From Flaviflexus huanghaiensis (GTDB lineage Bacteria > Actinomycetota > Actinomycetes > Actinomycetales > Actinomycetaceae), in contig NZ_JACFAK010000007.1 of the NCBI RefSeq assembly GCF_014118685.1, positions 1-64,000 on the forward strand: a DNA stretch of 64,000 bases. The letters run 5' to 3'. Of the stretch, positions 27,850 through 35,679 are shown piece by piece (the stretch's first letter is position 1; the number at the start of each line of letters is the position of its first letter). The translations under genes were made by a program, and so were the position numbers. A model generated the notes under the pieces. It did no database searches and had not been told where the DNA came from. It saw only the letters and a list, made by a program, of their open reading frames with translations.

Positions 27850-28443
27850 ATGAAGCCCGGCCTGAGAGAAGCCAAACGCGAGGCTACGCGCCGCGCCCTT
27901 GCGAGCACCGCCTATGAGCTGGTGCTCGCAAGGGGCTTCGATCAGGTCACAGTCGACGACATCACGTCAGCAATCCCTGTCTCGCGCAGAACGTTCTCAA
28001 ACTATTTCGCGAACAAGGAGGAGGCGGTGGCGGCCCGTCCCGTCGACCTGGTTCGCGAGCAGCTCGCCAGCTGGGTCCCCCCTGAGGACGGCGACACGCT
28101 CACCGCGGTGACCTCCGTCGTGCGTCACCTGCTCGCGGGCGGCATGCCCGACATGCTCGGAACAATCTTCCGCCTGAGCCGCGAGCACGCCTCGTTCGGT
28201 CCCTACGGCAGGGACGTCCTCTGGACCGTGTGGGACAGCGTGAGCAACCGGCTCCGCGAGGAGCTCGCCGTCAACGATCCCGAGAGCCAGCGCCTGGCGA
28301 TGATCATGGGCGCCGCCTACGGGCTCGTCTCCAGCCGCCTCCAGGATCCGGCACCTGGCGCGGTCCCCGCTGCCATCGTCCGTGAGAGTTTGGACGAAGC
28401 CCTCACGTGGATGAGGACCCTGCTGAAGCCCGACGGCCGCTGA
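27850..28443 (+). CDS. TetR-family transcriptional regulator
   Basis: The 197-residue protein has an N-terminal TetR helix-turn-helix (about 10-56), with TVDDITSAIPVSRRTFSNYFANKEEA, and a ligand-binding C-terminal half of the MftR-like kind common in actinobacteria. It lies directly after the MMPL gene and probably represses it. A broken second copy of its C-terminal half is found about 1.8 kb downstream. Confidence 0.9.
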   Translation: MKPGLREAKREATRRALASTAYELVLARGFDQVTVDDITSAIPVSRRTFSNYFANKEEAVAARPVDLVREQLASWVPPEDGDTLTAVTSVVRHLLAGGMPDMLGTIFRLSREHASFGPYGRDVLWTVWDSVSNRLREELAVNDPESQRLAMIMGAAYGLVSSRLQDPAPGAVPAAIVRESLDEALTWMRTLLKPDGR

Positions 28444-28573
28444 GCAGCCGGGACGCACCCGACCTGCTCCCCTGCGGGGTGCGGGAGGCGCACGGAGCTG
28501 GAGAGGAATTGACTCTTGCGCCCGACGCGAGGTATCTGTTTCTCCGGCGGGCGAGCTCCATGGGCCGGGAGAG

Positions 28574-28599
28574 ACCTCCGATCGAATCGATCGGAAGGT
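28574..28599 (+). promoter_or_regulatory. leader hairpin that buries the terC ribosome binding site
   Basis: A 12-bp stem with one bulged A spans 28574-28599. Its 3' arm contains GGAAGG (28593-28598), the only good Shine-Dalgarno site for the ATG at 28606, seven bases away. The upstream leader (28444-28573) has further pairing potential, such as GGCGCA with TGCGCC. TerC genes are often under manganese riboswitches (yybP-ykoY), but I cannot match the consensus here. Confidence 0.6.
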
Positions 28600-28605
28600 T
28601 TTCCA

Positions 28606-29664
28606 ATGGTTGTATCACTGTGGGTCTGGGCGGCCGTCATCGGCTCCATCCTCGTCATGCTCGCTGTCGACCTGATTGCACTCCGCCGCGCCCATGTCAT
28701 CAGCGTGCGAGAGGCCGCACTCTGGTCGGCTGTCTGGGTCGCGTTCGGTGTTGCCTTCGGCGTCATCATCTGGTCCGCCTACGGCGCAGAATTCGGCCAG
28801 CAGTACTTCGCGGGCTACCTCATTGAGAAGTCGCTGGCAGTCGACAACGTTTTCGTCTGGGCGATCATCTTCAGCTACTTCGCGGTCCCGCGCGAATATC
28901 AGCATCGCGTCCTCTTCCTCGGGGTGCTCGGCGCACTCGTGTTCCGCGGCATCTTCATCGCCCTCGGCGCCCTGCTCATCGCCAACTTCACCTGGGTGCT
29001 CTATCTCTTCGCGGCGTTCCTCCTGGTGACCGGCTACCGAATGATCCGACAGCGTAACGAGCAGCTCGACCCCGAGAAGTCCCGCGCGCTTGTGCTGTTC
29101 AGGAAGTGGTTCCCCATGACCGATACCTTCTACGGGCAGCGCTTCCTCGTCCGCCGGGCAGGCGTTATCGTCGCAACCCCGTTGCTGGCCGTGCTCGTCC
29201 TCGTCGAGGTCACCGACATCATCTTCGCCGTCGACTCCATCCCCGCGATCTTCGCGGTCACGAGCGAGCCCTTCCTCGTGTTCACGGCGAACGCGTTCGC
29301 GATCCTCGGCCTGCGCGCCATGTACTTTCTCCTCGCCGACCTCATCCACCGTTTCATCTACCTGAGGACGGGCCTCGCCCTCGTCCTCATCTGGGTCGGC
29401 ATCAAGATGATGCTCAAAGTGGACCTCTTCTACATCCCGACAACAATCTCGCTCGCCGTCGTTGCGACGATCATCGGAGTCTCGATCGCCCTCAGTCTGC
29501 GAGCCACCCGCGGACAGGGCCGCCAGGCCCCGCCCGCACCTGCGACTGCCCCCTTCCGCGTCGCATCCGACGAGGAGCTCGCCGCCGTTGAGCCCGTTTG
29601 GCGGCGCGGCGTAGCAGCCGCGGCACCCGCTGAGACCGGTCCCGGTTCAGGGGCCGACGACTGA
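28606..29664 (+). CDS. TerC family integral membrane protein
   Basis: The 352-residue protein has eight or nine membrane segments and the TerC acidic motifs: SLAVDNVFVWAIIFSYFAVP, and VLVLVEVTDIIFAVDSIPAIFAVT in the second half. TerC proteins are linked to tellurite resistance and, in better studied relatives, to manganese export and metallation of secreted enzymes. The C-terminal 50 residues are Ala/Pro-rich and soluble. Translation seems controlled by a hairpin covering the ribosome binding site. Confidence 0.9.
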   Translation: MVVSLWVWAAVIGSILVMLAVDLIALRRAHVISVREAALWSAVWVAFGVAFGVIIWSAYGAEFGQQYFAGYLIEKSLAVDNVFVWAIIFSYFAVPREYQHRVLFLGVLGALVFRGIFIALGALLIANFTWVLYLFAAFLLVTGYRMIRQRNEQLDPEKSRALVLFRKWFPMTDTFYGQRFLVRRAGVIVATPLLAVLVLVEVTDIIFAVDSIPAIFAVTSEPFLVFTANAFAILGLRAMYFLLADLIHRFIYLRTGLALVLIWVGIKMMLKVDLFYIPTTISLAVVATIIGVSIALSLRATRGQGRQAPPAPATAPFRVASDEELAAVEPVWRRGVAAAAPAETGPGSGADD

Positions 29665-29778
29665 GGGCTTGGGTCCTACGAGTTCGGGCGCGGGAGGCCA
29701 GCAGCGAGAGGAAGGCGGTGGGCCTTCACTGCCCTCCTCTCAGCTCGGATCGAGCCACCCCTGTGGGACGATGGCGGC

Positions 29779-30103
29779 ATGAACAGCCAGCATTCCTTTG
29801 AGCGGCAGACCTTCCGCGACGCGAGCTTTGCGGGCACACGATTCGTCTCGTGCGACCTCACGCGGGTCGTCGTGCGCGGCAGCGAGGTCTCGCGCGTTGA
29901 GATCGACTCACCGTGGCTGATCGAGGCGGGCAACACCCTCCTCGTCAACGAGTCGACGTCATTCCGCTCGTCGACGCGGAACTGAATCGGCGATTCCCCG
30001 GCCGGGAGCTCAGGCGGGCACATGATCCGAGAGTCTGCGACGGGCGTGGGCGGCACTGGAGGCGATGTGGTCGGCCACCGTCGTGCGGGCTCGGTCCCTG
30101 CCG
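29779..30103 (+). pseudogene. decayed pentapeptide-repeat/DinB-like protein gene
   Basis: The ATG at 29779 opens a frame coding FRDASFAGTRFVSCDL, a pentapeptide-repeat start. After about 60 residues similarity moves to a second frame (DVIPLVDAELNRRFPGREL) and then to a third (ESLRRAWAALEAMWSATVVRARSLP). Each shift is explained by one missing G. The family (pentapeptide plus DinB-like domain, about 200 residues or more) should continue, but the sequence breaks off near 30103 and runs into a TetR remnant. Even with both indels repaired the gene would be truncated. Confidence 0.75.
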
Positions 30104-30174
30104 CGGCACGCCTCGGCACAGATTCGACAATGGTCATGGTGGTGGGCATGCTGTTCGCATTCATCGCCGCATGC

Positions 30175-30538
30175 CCTCCATCGTCCACCACCTGCTGGAA
30201 CATGGAGTACCGGACATGCTCGGGACAATCTTCCGGCTCAGCCACGAGCACGCCTCTTTTGGCCCCTATGGTCGGGACGTCCTGTGGACAGTGTGGGACA
30301 GCGTCAGTGCCCGACTCGGCGACGAGCTCGCTCTTACGGATCCACAGGCGAGACAGCACCTGGCAATGATTATGGGGCGGCCTATGGGCTGGTCTCCAGC
30401 CGCCTACAGGAGCCCGCGTCGGAGACACCGGCCAACATCGTCCGCGACAGCCTGAATGAGGCGCTGACGTGGATGACGGATCTGCTGGGGCGCACCATGA
30501 GGAAACCGCCGACTGACTGGGACGGAATGGCTCGATAG
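30175..30538 (+). pseudogene. C-terminal remnant of a second TetR regulator gene
   Basis: This stretch encodes a near copy of the C-terminal half of the TetR protein at 27850-28443. Shared runs include PDMLGTIFRLS, EHASFGPYGRDVLWTVWDSV and AYGLVSSRLQ. The helix-turn-helix half is missing. The reading frame shifts once, near 30385, where MIMGAAYGL needs one more G. It ends with the TAG at 30536-30538. It is the product of a duplication followed by deletion. Confidence 0.85.
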
Positions 30539-30636
30539 TCGACACATTGAGCGCCAAAGCCCATATCGACGCCCACAGCCCATCTCGACACCTGGGGTTC
30601 TGATTTGCTCGAAGGTGAGGGCCGCCCTGACCTGCG

Positions 30637-30660
30637 TGTGTGATGCTACACACATATTAT
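30637..30660 (+). promoter_or_regulatory. inverted repeat and -10 box before the DUF305 gene
   Basis: TGTGTG-ATGCTA-CACACA (30637-30654) is a perfect 6-bp inverted repeat directly followed by TATTAT (30655-30660), a good -10 box. An operator in this place would block RNA polymerase. The ATG lies at 30709. Confidence 0.5.
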
Positions 30661-30708
30661 GGTGGAAAGCCCGAAACCGACGTGCGTGGGTCAGAAGGAG
30701 CTGGATTA

Positions 30709-31293
30709 ATGCCGTCCACCGATAAGACAAAGAAAGAGCACTCCTCCTCCTCCAACGAAACAAAAACGTACCTCCGATTCGCGGCGATGATTCTTACCGG
30801 CATGGTCGTCATGTACGCAGTCATGTTCGTCGCCTCGTGGGAATTGAGCCACGTCCGCTTTAGTCAGAGCCGTATCTTCATGGCGATCACCATGGGTGGG
30901 GCCATGGGCCTGGTCATGCTGGCGTGGATGTTGAACATGTACAAGAACGTCAAAGCAAATATCGCTGTCGTTGTTGTGAGCCTCCTGCTGCTTGGAGGCG
31001 GGACGCTTCTCGACCGAAGCCAGGCCACCGTCGATGACACCGCTTTCATGCGTGGCATGATTCCCCACCATTCGCTCGCAATCACCCGATCTGAGCGCGC
31101 TAACCTCGAGGATTTTCGCGTGTGCGAGCTTGCCGTGGACATTAGCGAAGCTCAGCGGCGCGAGATTTTCGAGATGGACTGGCTCATCGACGACATCGAA
31201 CAAAATGGAGTCGCAGCCACAGCTGAGGAAGCGGAATCCCGCCCCGTGCCTGAGTACAGCGAGTCAGCGGATCGAAACTGCGGTCCGCAATGA
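30709..31293 (+). CDS. DUF305-domain membrane protein
   Basis: The 194-residue protein has three membrane helices (about 23-45, 55-75 and 82-100) followed by an outer or soluble domain with FMRGMIPHHSLAITRSERA, the His-His signature of DUF305. DUF305 proteins are often found with metal (copper) stress genes, but the role is not established. AAGGAG lies nine bases before the ATG. An operator-like palindrome overlaps its promoter. Confidence 0.85.
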   Translation: MPSTDKTKKEHSSSSNETKTYLRFAAMILTGMVVMYAVMFVASWELSHVRFSQSRIFMAITMGGAMGLVMLAWMLNMYKNVKANIAVVVVSLLLLGGGTLLDRSQATVDDTAFMRGMIPHHSLAITRSERANLEDFRVCELAVDISEAQRREIFEMDWLIDDIEQNGVAATAEEAESRPVPEYSESADRNCGPQ

Positions 31294-31426
31294 CGCTCAC
31301 CGCACCATGATGAAGAGACACCCAACGTCGGACGTGGCGGGCCACATTCACCTCGGTCGACATCGCTCGCCACGTCCGCATAGCCGACACGGTTTCGTAC
31401 CGTTCCCACAGACCCAGCCAAGGCCG

Positions 31427-31451
31427 TGATTCGGCCTGGGTTGAGTTCCGA
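31427..31451 (+). repeat. left terminal inverted repeat of the IS3-family element
   Basis: It begins TGATTCGGCCTGGGTT and ends AGTTCCGA; the only difference from the right end is a G in place of T at 31443. Together with the flanking AGGCCG (31421-31426) it can form a small hairpin (AGGCCG-N5-CGGCCT) across the junction. Confidence 0.88.
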
Positions 31452-31463
31452 CCGTTTTTCCTG

Positions 31464-32375
31464 TCACCGTGCTGATGTCAGGAGGGATTCTTGTTCAGTG
31501 TAGTAGGCGGCTTCGACCTCAAGAGGAGTGCGCAGATCGAGCTCACCATGGAGGCGTTTGTTGTTCCACCACCACACGTATTCCAAAGTTGCGAGCTCGA
31601 CTTCCTCCACGGTCTTCCACGGTCCGCGTTGACGGATAAGTTCAGCTTTGTAGAGCGCGTTCACGGCCTCAGCCATCGCATTGTCGAGCTGTCACCGACC
31701 GTGCCTGTTGACGGTATCGCCCCAAGCTCCTGGACGCGGCCGGTGTAGACCAGGGCCATGTAGTTCGAGCCGTGATCGCTATGGTGAATGACGCCATCAA
31801 GGTCCCCGCCATTGTGCCAGGCAGCCATCTCTAACGCCTGCAGCGGCAGGACATCGGCCTTTAAGGTTGCAGCGACATTCCAGCCGACGATACGGCGGGA
31901 GAACATATCGACGATGAACGAGACATAGGCGAAGCCCGACCATGTCGCGACATAGGTGATGTCACAGACCCACAGCTGATTGGGCCGATCAGCAGTGAAC
32001 CGACGCTCGACCAGATCCCCTGGCAACGCCAAGGCGGGATCAGGCCTCGTTGTGAAGGCTTTCTTCGACCTGCGAACACCTTCGACCCCGGCGAGCTTCA
32101 TGAGCCTGTGGGTCTGATCGCGGCCGATGTCCCAGCCCTCACGCTGAAGGAGGGCATGCATTTTCCGGCGACCATAGACTCCGTAGTTCTCTGTGTGGAG
32201 GCGCTGGATCTCGGGGATCAAGAGCTCGTCCTTCAACTGACGTGCTGACGGAGGCCGGCTCTTAGCGGCTCGGTATCCGCGAGAGGTGAGGAATCCACGT
32301 ACTGCTTGGCCAAGAGTGCGGCAGAGGAACACAGGCCCCGAAACGATCACGATATGCATCGATGAAGGTGATCAT
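31464..32375 (-). pseudogene. IS3 orfB (DDE integrase-type transposase) with two frameshifts
   Basis: The orfB ATG (32373-32375) overlaps the orfA stop as in functional IS3 elements and starts MITFIDAYRDRFG. The frame then shifts near 32340, where one extra G lies in TTCGGGGCCT. The main part reads on to about 31695 with WVCDITYV and HHSDHGSNY (two catalytic Asp). A second shift occurs in GTVGDS-(Y)-DNA, where one base is missing. The end (AEAVNALYKAELIR to 31464, with the catalytic Glu) is back in the first frame. The product cannot be made without two recoding events. Confidence 0.85.
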
Positions 32376-32686
32376 CTCGTCCGTGGGTGGCCCGGTTCCT
32401 TCGCGAAAAATATGCTCGCAGCTTTGAGGACTTCATTAGCTTTGCGAAGCTCAGCATTCTCCCGCTCCAGGCGCTTGTTCTCAGCCGCGAGGTCCGTTGT
32501 CACCCCGGGACGCTGTCCCTGGTCGATCTCTGCCTGGCGGTGCCAGGTGCGCAGGGCTTCCGCACCCACCCCGAGCAGGTCCGCCACATGACGTACCGCA
32601 GCGGTGCGATTGGGGTGATCAGGAAGCGCTTCGACAACCATCCGCACAGCACGCTGCTTCAACTCCGGATCATATCTTCTGGGCAT
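32372..32686 (-). CDS. IS3 orfA (helix-turn-helix transposase subunit)
   Basis: The 104-residue protein has an N-terminal HTH of the IS3 OrfA kind (PRRYDPELKQRAVRMV...) and a C-terminal leucine-zipper-like helix (AAENKRLERENAELRKANEVL). It looks intact, with AGGAA before the ATG. Without a working orfB it cannot support transposition alone. Confidence 0.88.
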   Translation of the reverse strand: MPRRYDPELKQRAVRMVVEALPDHPNRTAAVRHVADLLGVGAEALRTWHRQAEIDQGQRPGVTTDLAAENKRLERENAELRKANEVLKAASIFFAKEPGHPRTR

Positions 32687-32710
32687 AGTGTTCCTATTCT
32701 GCTTGAAAAC

Positions 32711-32735
32711 TCGGAACTAAACCCAGGCCGAATCA
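32711..32735 (-). repeat. right terminal inverted repeat of the IS3-family element
   Basis: The reverse complement matches the left end in 24 of 25 positions. It lies 24 bases upstream of the orfA start codon. Confidence 0.88.
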
Positions 32736-33756
32736 GAATTGTTGGATATGGAGCTGCAGGAGCATTGGGCTTCGTCACTCCGGTCGCGGTGCCACTCTTC
32801 GTGCTACTCGCACTTCCCGGCTTCTACTTTGTCACGAGCCACGGTCTCACTCCGAACCACGAGAATAATGCGAGCTCACGCACGTAGAGCATCGCTCGTA
32901 CGACGATACCGACGTGCGACGTTGCGAACGATTCTGTGCTGTCACAAATCAAACGGCAAGCGCCTAGGCACTCGAGAGACGTTCGCTCCGCATCGCCCAT
33001 GCCTATCTCTTAGCTCAAGCTGAGACTAGATCCGTGTTGCTCTCGTCTTTTAGTCGGTGGTTGCCATTGACTACGTCACGGACATGTCGCTTTCTGCCGC
33101 CCCCTGGCGCATTCACTCTTCCGGGACGACCTGAAGCTCGTGACCGGCCGACACGCACAGCCGACCGTCACCGTCAGCGTGTCCAGGTCACTGGGACAAC
33201 CGCTCGTGGCTGGCCAGCGACCTGCAACCTTCTACGTGAGCATCGATGGCTCCGGGCGATGGATCGTCAACCAACTCTTCTCTTCGACCGGGTCTGCTGG
33301 AGGTTGAGGTGACGAAACCTCCGTGAGCGAGGCCAGCATCCCGTTGAGATTGTTATCCAGCATCGGCGTAGGGACACACGGTAGCGCCCAGAAATCCAGC
33401 CAGTACTGTTACTGGTCTGGACAACAGCCTTCTCCGTGGAGCCCCAGGAACTTAGCTCAAACACCTTGGCGCGGCGCGAACGGATGGGTTCCACCCGCGA
33501 GCTTGCGAAACGAAGCGTATCGAGCGAACTCCCGGCGCCGTCTGCGGACGAGCTCGGGATGGTGAAGCGACTTGCGAGACGGAGTCGAGCGCTTCTAAAC
33601 GCTCGATGAATAAGCTCAATTCGGCGATTCGAGGTCAGCCTGATGGCGGTTTCGGAAAAAATGGACGCCAAAAGGCGAAGCGGTTTTGTCGGTGGCGGAC
33701 GCTATCCTCAAGAGAGTGTCTTTCAACACGCCTATACCGAGAACACGGAGTATGTC
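32736..33756. other. 1-kb stretch of gene debris between the IS element and the next small gene
   Basis: No complete gene is visible. Three plus-strand open stretches look like 3' ends without starts: 32736-32887 (hydrophobic, ALGFVTPVAVPLFVLLALPG), about 33070-33309 (LFRDDLKLVTGRHAQPTVTV ... GSGRWIVNQLF, a small beta-rich domain) and about 33383-33609 (ELAKRSVSSELPAPSADELG ... ALLNAR). I recognise no family for them. They are best read as remnants. Confidence 0.4.
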
Positions 33757-33909
33757 ATGCGAGTAGCGGCCTATCATTCGATCAACCCCACCGATCCTGA
33801 CGTCCACCACGTTCACGACAACTGCCCCAGTGGCCAGCAGACCCCGGCTCACAACCGACAACCCGGACCCAATGGCTGGCCGCTCTGCAAGCACTGTCGC
33901 GACATATAG
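33757..33909 (+). CDS. Cys/His-rich mini-protein
   Basis: This 50-residue open frame (ATG at 33757) reads VHHVHDNCPSGQQTPAHNR followed by GPNGWPLCKHCRDI. The spacing of one CP near the middle and a C-terminal LCxxC, with NR..G..G.PLC between, recalls small actinobacterial proteins with the pattern V-Y-H-x-C-x-x-G...NR.PGTGG.PLC..C. It could bind zinc. Start choice and function are uncertain. Confidence 0.5.
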   Translation: MRVAAYHSINPTDPDVHHVHDNCPSGQQTPAHNRQPGPNGWPLCKHCRDI

Positions 33910-34024
33910 CAGCAGTGCGGTTCCGTGTCTGACGCGGCATCGGTATCAGGCCATCAACAGTTGGTCTCGGTAGAATGTCAACAAAGATGGAGTTCGACTG
34001 ACCCGTAGAGTGGAGGTGGTCGGC

Positions 34025-35182
34025 ATGGTCGTTCGAGTTGATGTAGCTCGCGATCTGTTGCACTGGGCGGTCGAACGGGCCGGATGGGACGAAGAGACAG
34101 TCGAGCGTCGTGTTCCCATGCTGGACGAGTGGAAGGCTGGCACGATCAAGCCGACTCTCAAGCAGCTGGAGAAGTTCGCAACCGATACGCACACCCCATT
34201 TGGCCTGCTGTTCCTACCGGAACCACCGGTGGAAGAAGTTCCGATTCCCGACATGCGCACAATCGGCAATGTTGTTGTCCCCCGTCCGTCCGCCGATCTT
34301 CTCGACACGATCTACCTTTGCCAGTCCCGTCAAGAGTGGTATCGGAATTACGCGCAGGAGAACGCGGCAGTAGCACGCGAGTTCGTCGGATCTGCAACAA
34401 CGGCAACCGCCCCAACACTCATCGCCGACCAGATGCGAGACATGCTCGGCTTCGACTTGACGGAGAGGGGCATGTTCTCCGACTGGAATGACGCGCTGAG
34501 GCGGCTCATCGATCGTATCGAAGCCACCGGCGTCCTGGTCATGGTCAACGGCATCGTCGGCGCAAACACTCACCGTGTGCTAAACCCCGAAGAGTTCCGC
34601 GGGTTTGCACTTGCGGATCCCCTCGCACCACTGATCTTCGTGAACGGAGCTGATACTAAAGCGGCTCAGATTTTCACCATGATCCATGAACTCGCACACA
34701 TCTGGCTGGGGCAAAGTGCCTTGTCCGATGCAGCGATGCTCTCCCGGGGAGGAGTCGACGAGGAACAGTGGTGCAATCAAGTCGCCGCAGAGGTGCTCTT
34801 GCCGCTCGCCGCACTGCGCGTCGATTATCGGGGTGAGGCGAACAAGGAAGAACTGGAGAGGCTCGCACGGAAGTACCGGGTGAGCACGCTCGTTGTTCTG
34901 AAGAGGATATTTGACGCCCATCTCCTTAACTGGGATACCTATCAAGAACGATACAAAGCAGAGCGCGAGCGCATCATGGGCATTCTTGCCGCACGAAAGG
35001 GTGACGACGGCGGCGGTAACTATTACTACACGCAGCCTTTACGTCTCAGCCGTCAGTTCGCTCAGGCAGTAATCGCGAGCGCGTTCGAAGGAACAACGAC
35101 CTATCGTGACGCGTATCGGCTTCTCGGAACGAAGAAGCACTCTACTTTCGCCGGACTTGCAGCCGAGCTGGGGGTAGTGTGA
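34025..35182 (+). CDS. XRE-ImmA/IrrE family metallopeptidase (antitoxin-like)
   Basis: The 385-residue protein starts with a short XRE-like DNA-binding region (about 1-65, with LLHWAVERAGWDEETVERRV) and has an ImmA/IrrE zinc-protease domain (about 150-310) with IHELAHIWLG as the HExxH site. ImmA-type proteins regulate mobile elements by cleaving repressors. The ATG at 34025 is preceded by GGAGG; a GTG at 34010 is possible. The next gene, a PIN-like DUF4411 protein, overlaps its stop by one base, so the pair is probably a toxin-antitoxin-like module. Confidence 0.88.
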   Translation: MVVRVDVARDLLHWAVERAGWDEETVERRVPMLDEWKAGTIKPTLKQLEKFATDTHTPFGLLFLPEPPVEEVPIPDMRTIGNVVVPRPSADLLDTIYLCQSRQEWYRNYAQENAAVAREFVGSATTATAPTLIADQMRDMLGFDLTERGMFSDWNDALRRLIDRIEATGVLVMVNGIVGANTHRVLNPEEFRGFALADPLAPLIFVNGADTKAAQIFTMIHELAHIWLGQSALSDAAMLSRGGVDEEQWCNQVAAEVLLPLAALRVDYRGEANKEELERLARKYRVSTLVVLKRIFDAHLLNWDTYQERYKAERERIMGILAARKGDDGGGNYYYTQPLRLSRQFAQAVIASAFEGTTTYRDAYRLLGTKKHSTFAGLAAELGVV

Positions 35183-35679
35183 TGTACCTGGTTGACGCGA
35201 ATGTCCTCATCGAGGCCAAGAATCGCTACTACGCGTTTGACATTGCTCCCGGATTTTGGGACTGGCTCGACCAAGCACACAACGATGCCGTCGCCTGCAG
35301 CGTCGAAGCAGTACGAGACGAACTCCTTAAGGGCAGCGATGAACTTGCCGATTGGGCGAAGAAGAACACTTCATTCTTTCGCCCAATCGATCAAGGATCC
35401 ACCCAATACTTCAGTGCACTTTCGGCATGGGCAACCTCTCGAAACTTCACACCTGCGGCGCTATCCAATTTCACAGGAAACAACGCCAATTATCTCCTCA
35501 TCGCTTATGCCCGCAATCATCAGCACACCGTAGTTACGCACGAACGATCTCAACCGAATGCACGCACCCGGGTTCTCATTCCCGACGCATGCCTGGCCAT
35601 GGGCGTGAGCACCGTTGATACCTTTCAGATGCTGCGGCTCACCGGCGCGCAACTAGATCTCCGCCCGCGCCATCAGTAG
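35182..35679 (+). CDS. DUF4411 family PIN-like protein (toxin-like)
   Basis: The 165-residue protein begins MYLVDANVLIEAKNRYYAF, with the first acidic residue of PIN ribonuclease sites, and has further acids at EAVRDELLKGSDEL and in LIPDACLAMGV. DUF4411 proteins are commonly encoded directly after XRE-ImmA genes. A ribonuclease toxin role is the usual inference from the PIN fold. An ATG at 35182 overlaps the upstream TGA; a GTG at 35179 is one codon earlier. Confidence 0.85.
   Translation: MYLVDANVLIEAKNRYYAFDIAPGFWDWLDQAHNDAVACSVEAVRDELLKGSDELADWAKKNTSFFRPIDQGSTQYFSALSAWATSRNFTPAALSNFTGNNANYLLIAYARNHQHTVVTHERSQPNARTRVLIPDACLAMGVSTVDTFQMLRLTGAQLDLRPRHQ

Larger units (their letters stand above)
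31427..32735 (-). mobile_element. IS3-family insertion sequence, 1309 bp, inactivated
   Basis: The element is bounded by 25-bp terminal inverted repeats with one mismatch and carries orfA and a frameshifted orfB on the minus strand. The repeats begin with TG as usual for IS3. No 3-4-bp target duplication is seen: CCG precedes the left end and GAA follows the right end. The flanks may have recombined or decayed. Confidence 0.88.

Noticed and set aside
28444-28605. yybP-ykoY manganese riboswitch
   Set aside because: Tempting before terC, but the conserved loops could not be matched by eye, so only the RBS-masking hairpin is reported.
31413-31440. Terminator of the DUF305 gene
   Set aside because: The hairpin is formed by the IS terminal repeat and flanking bases across the junction, with no adjacent T-run; it is better described as part of the IS end.
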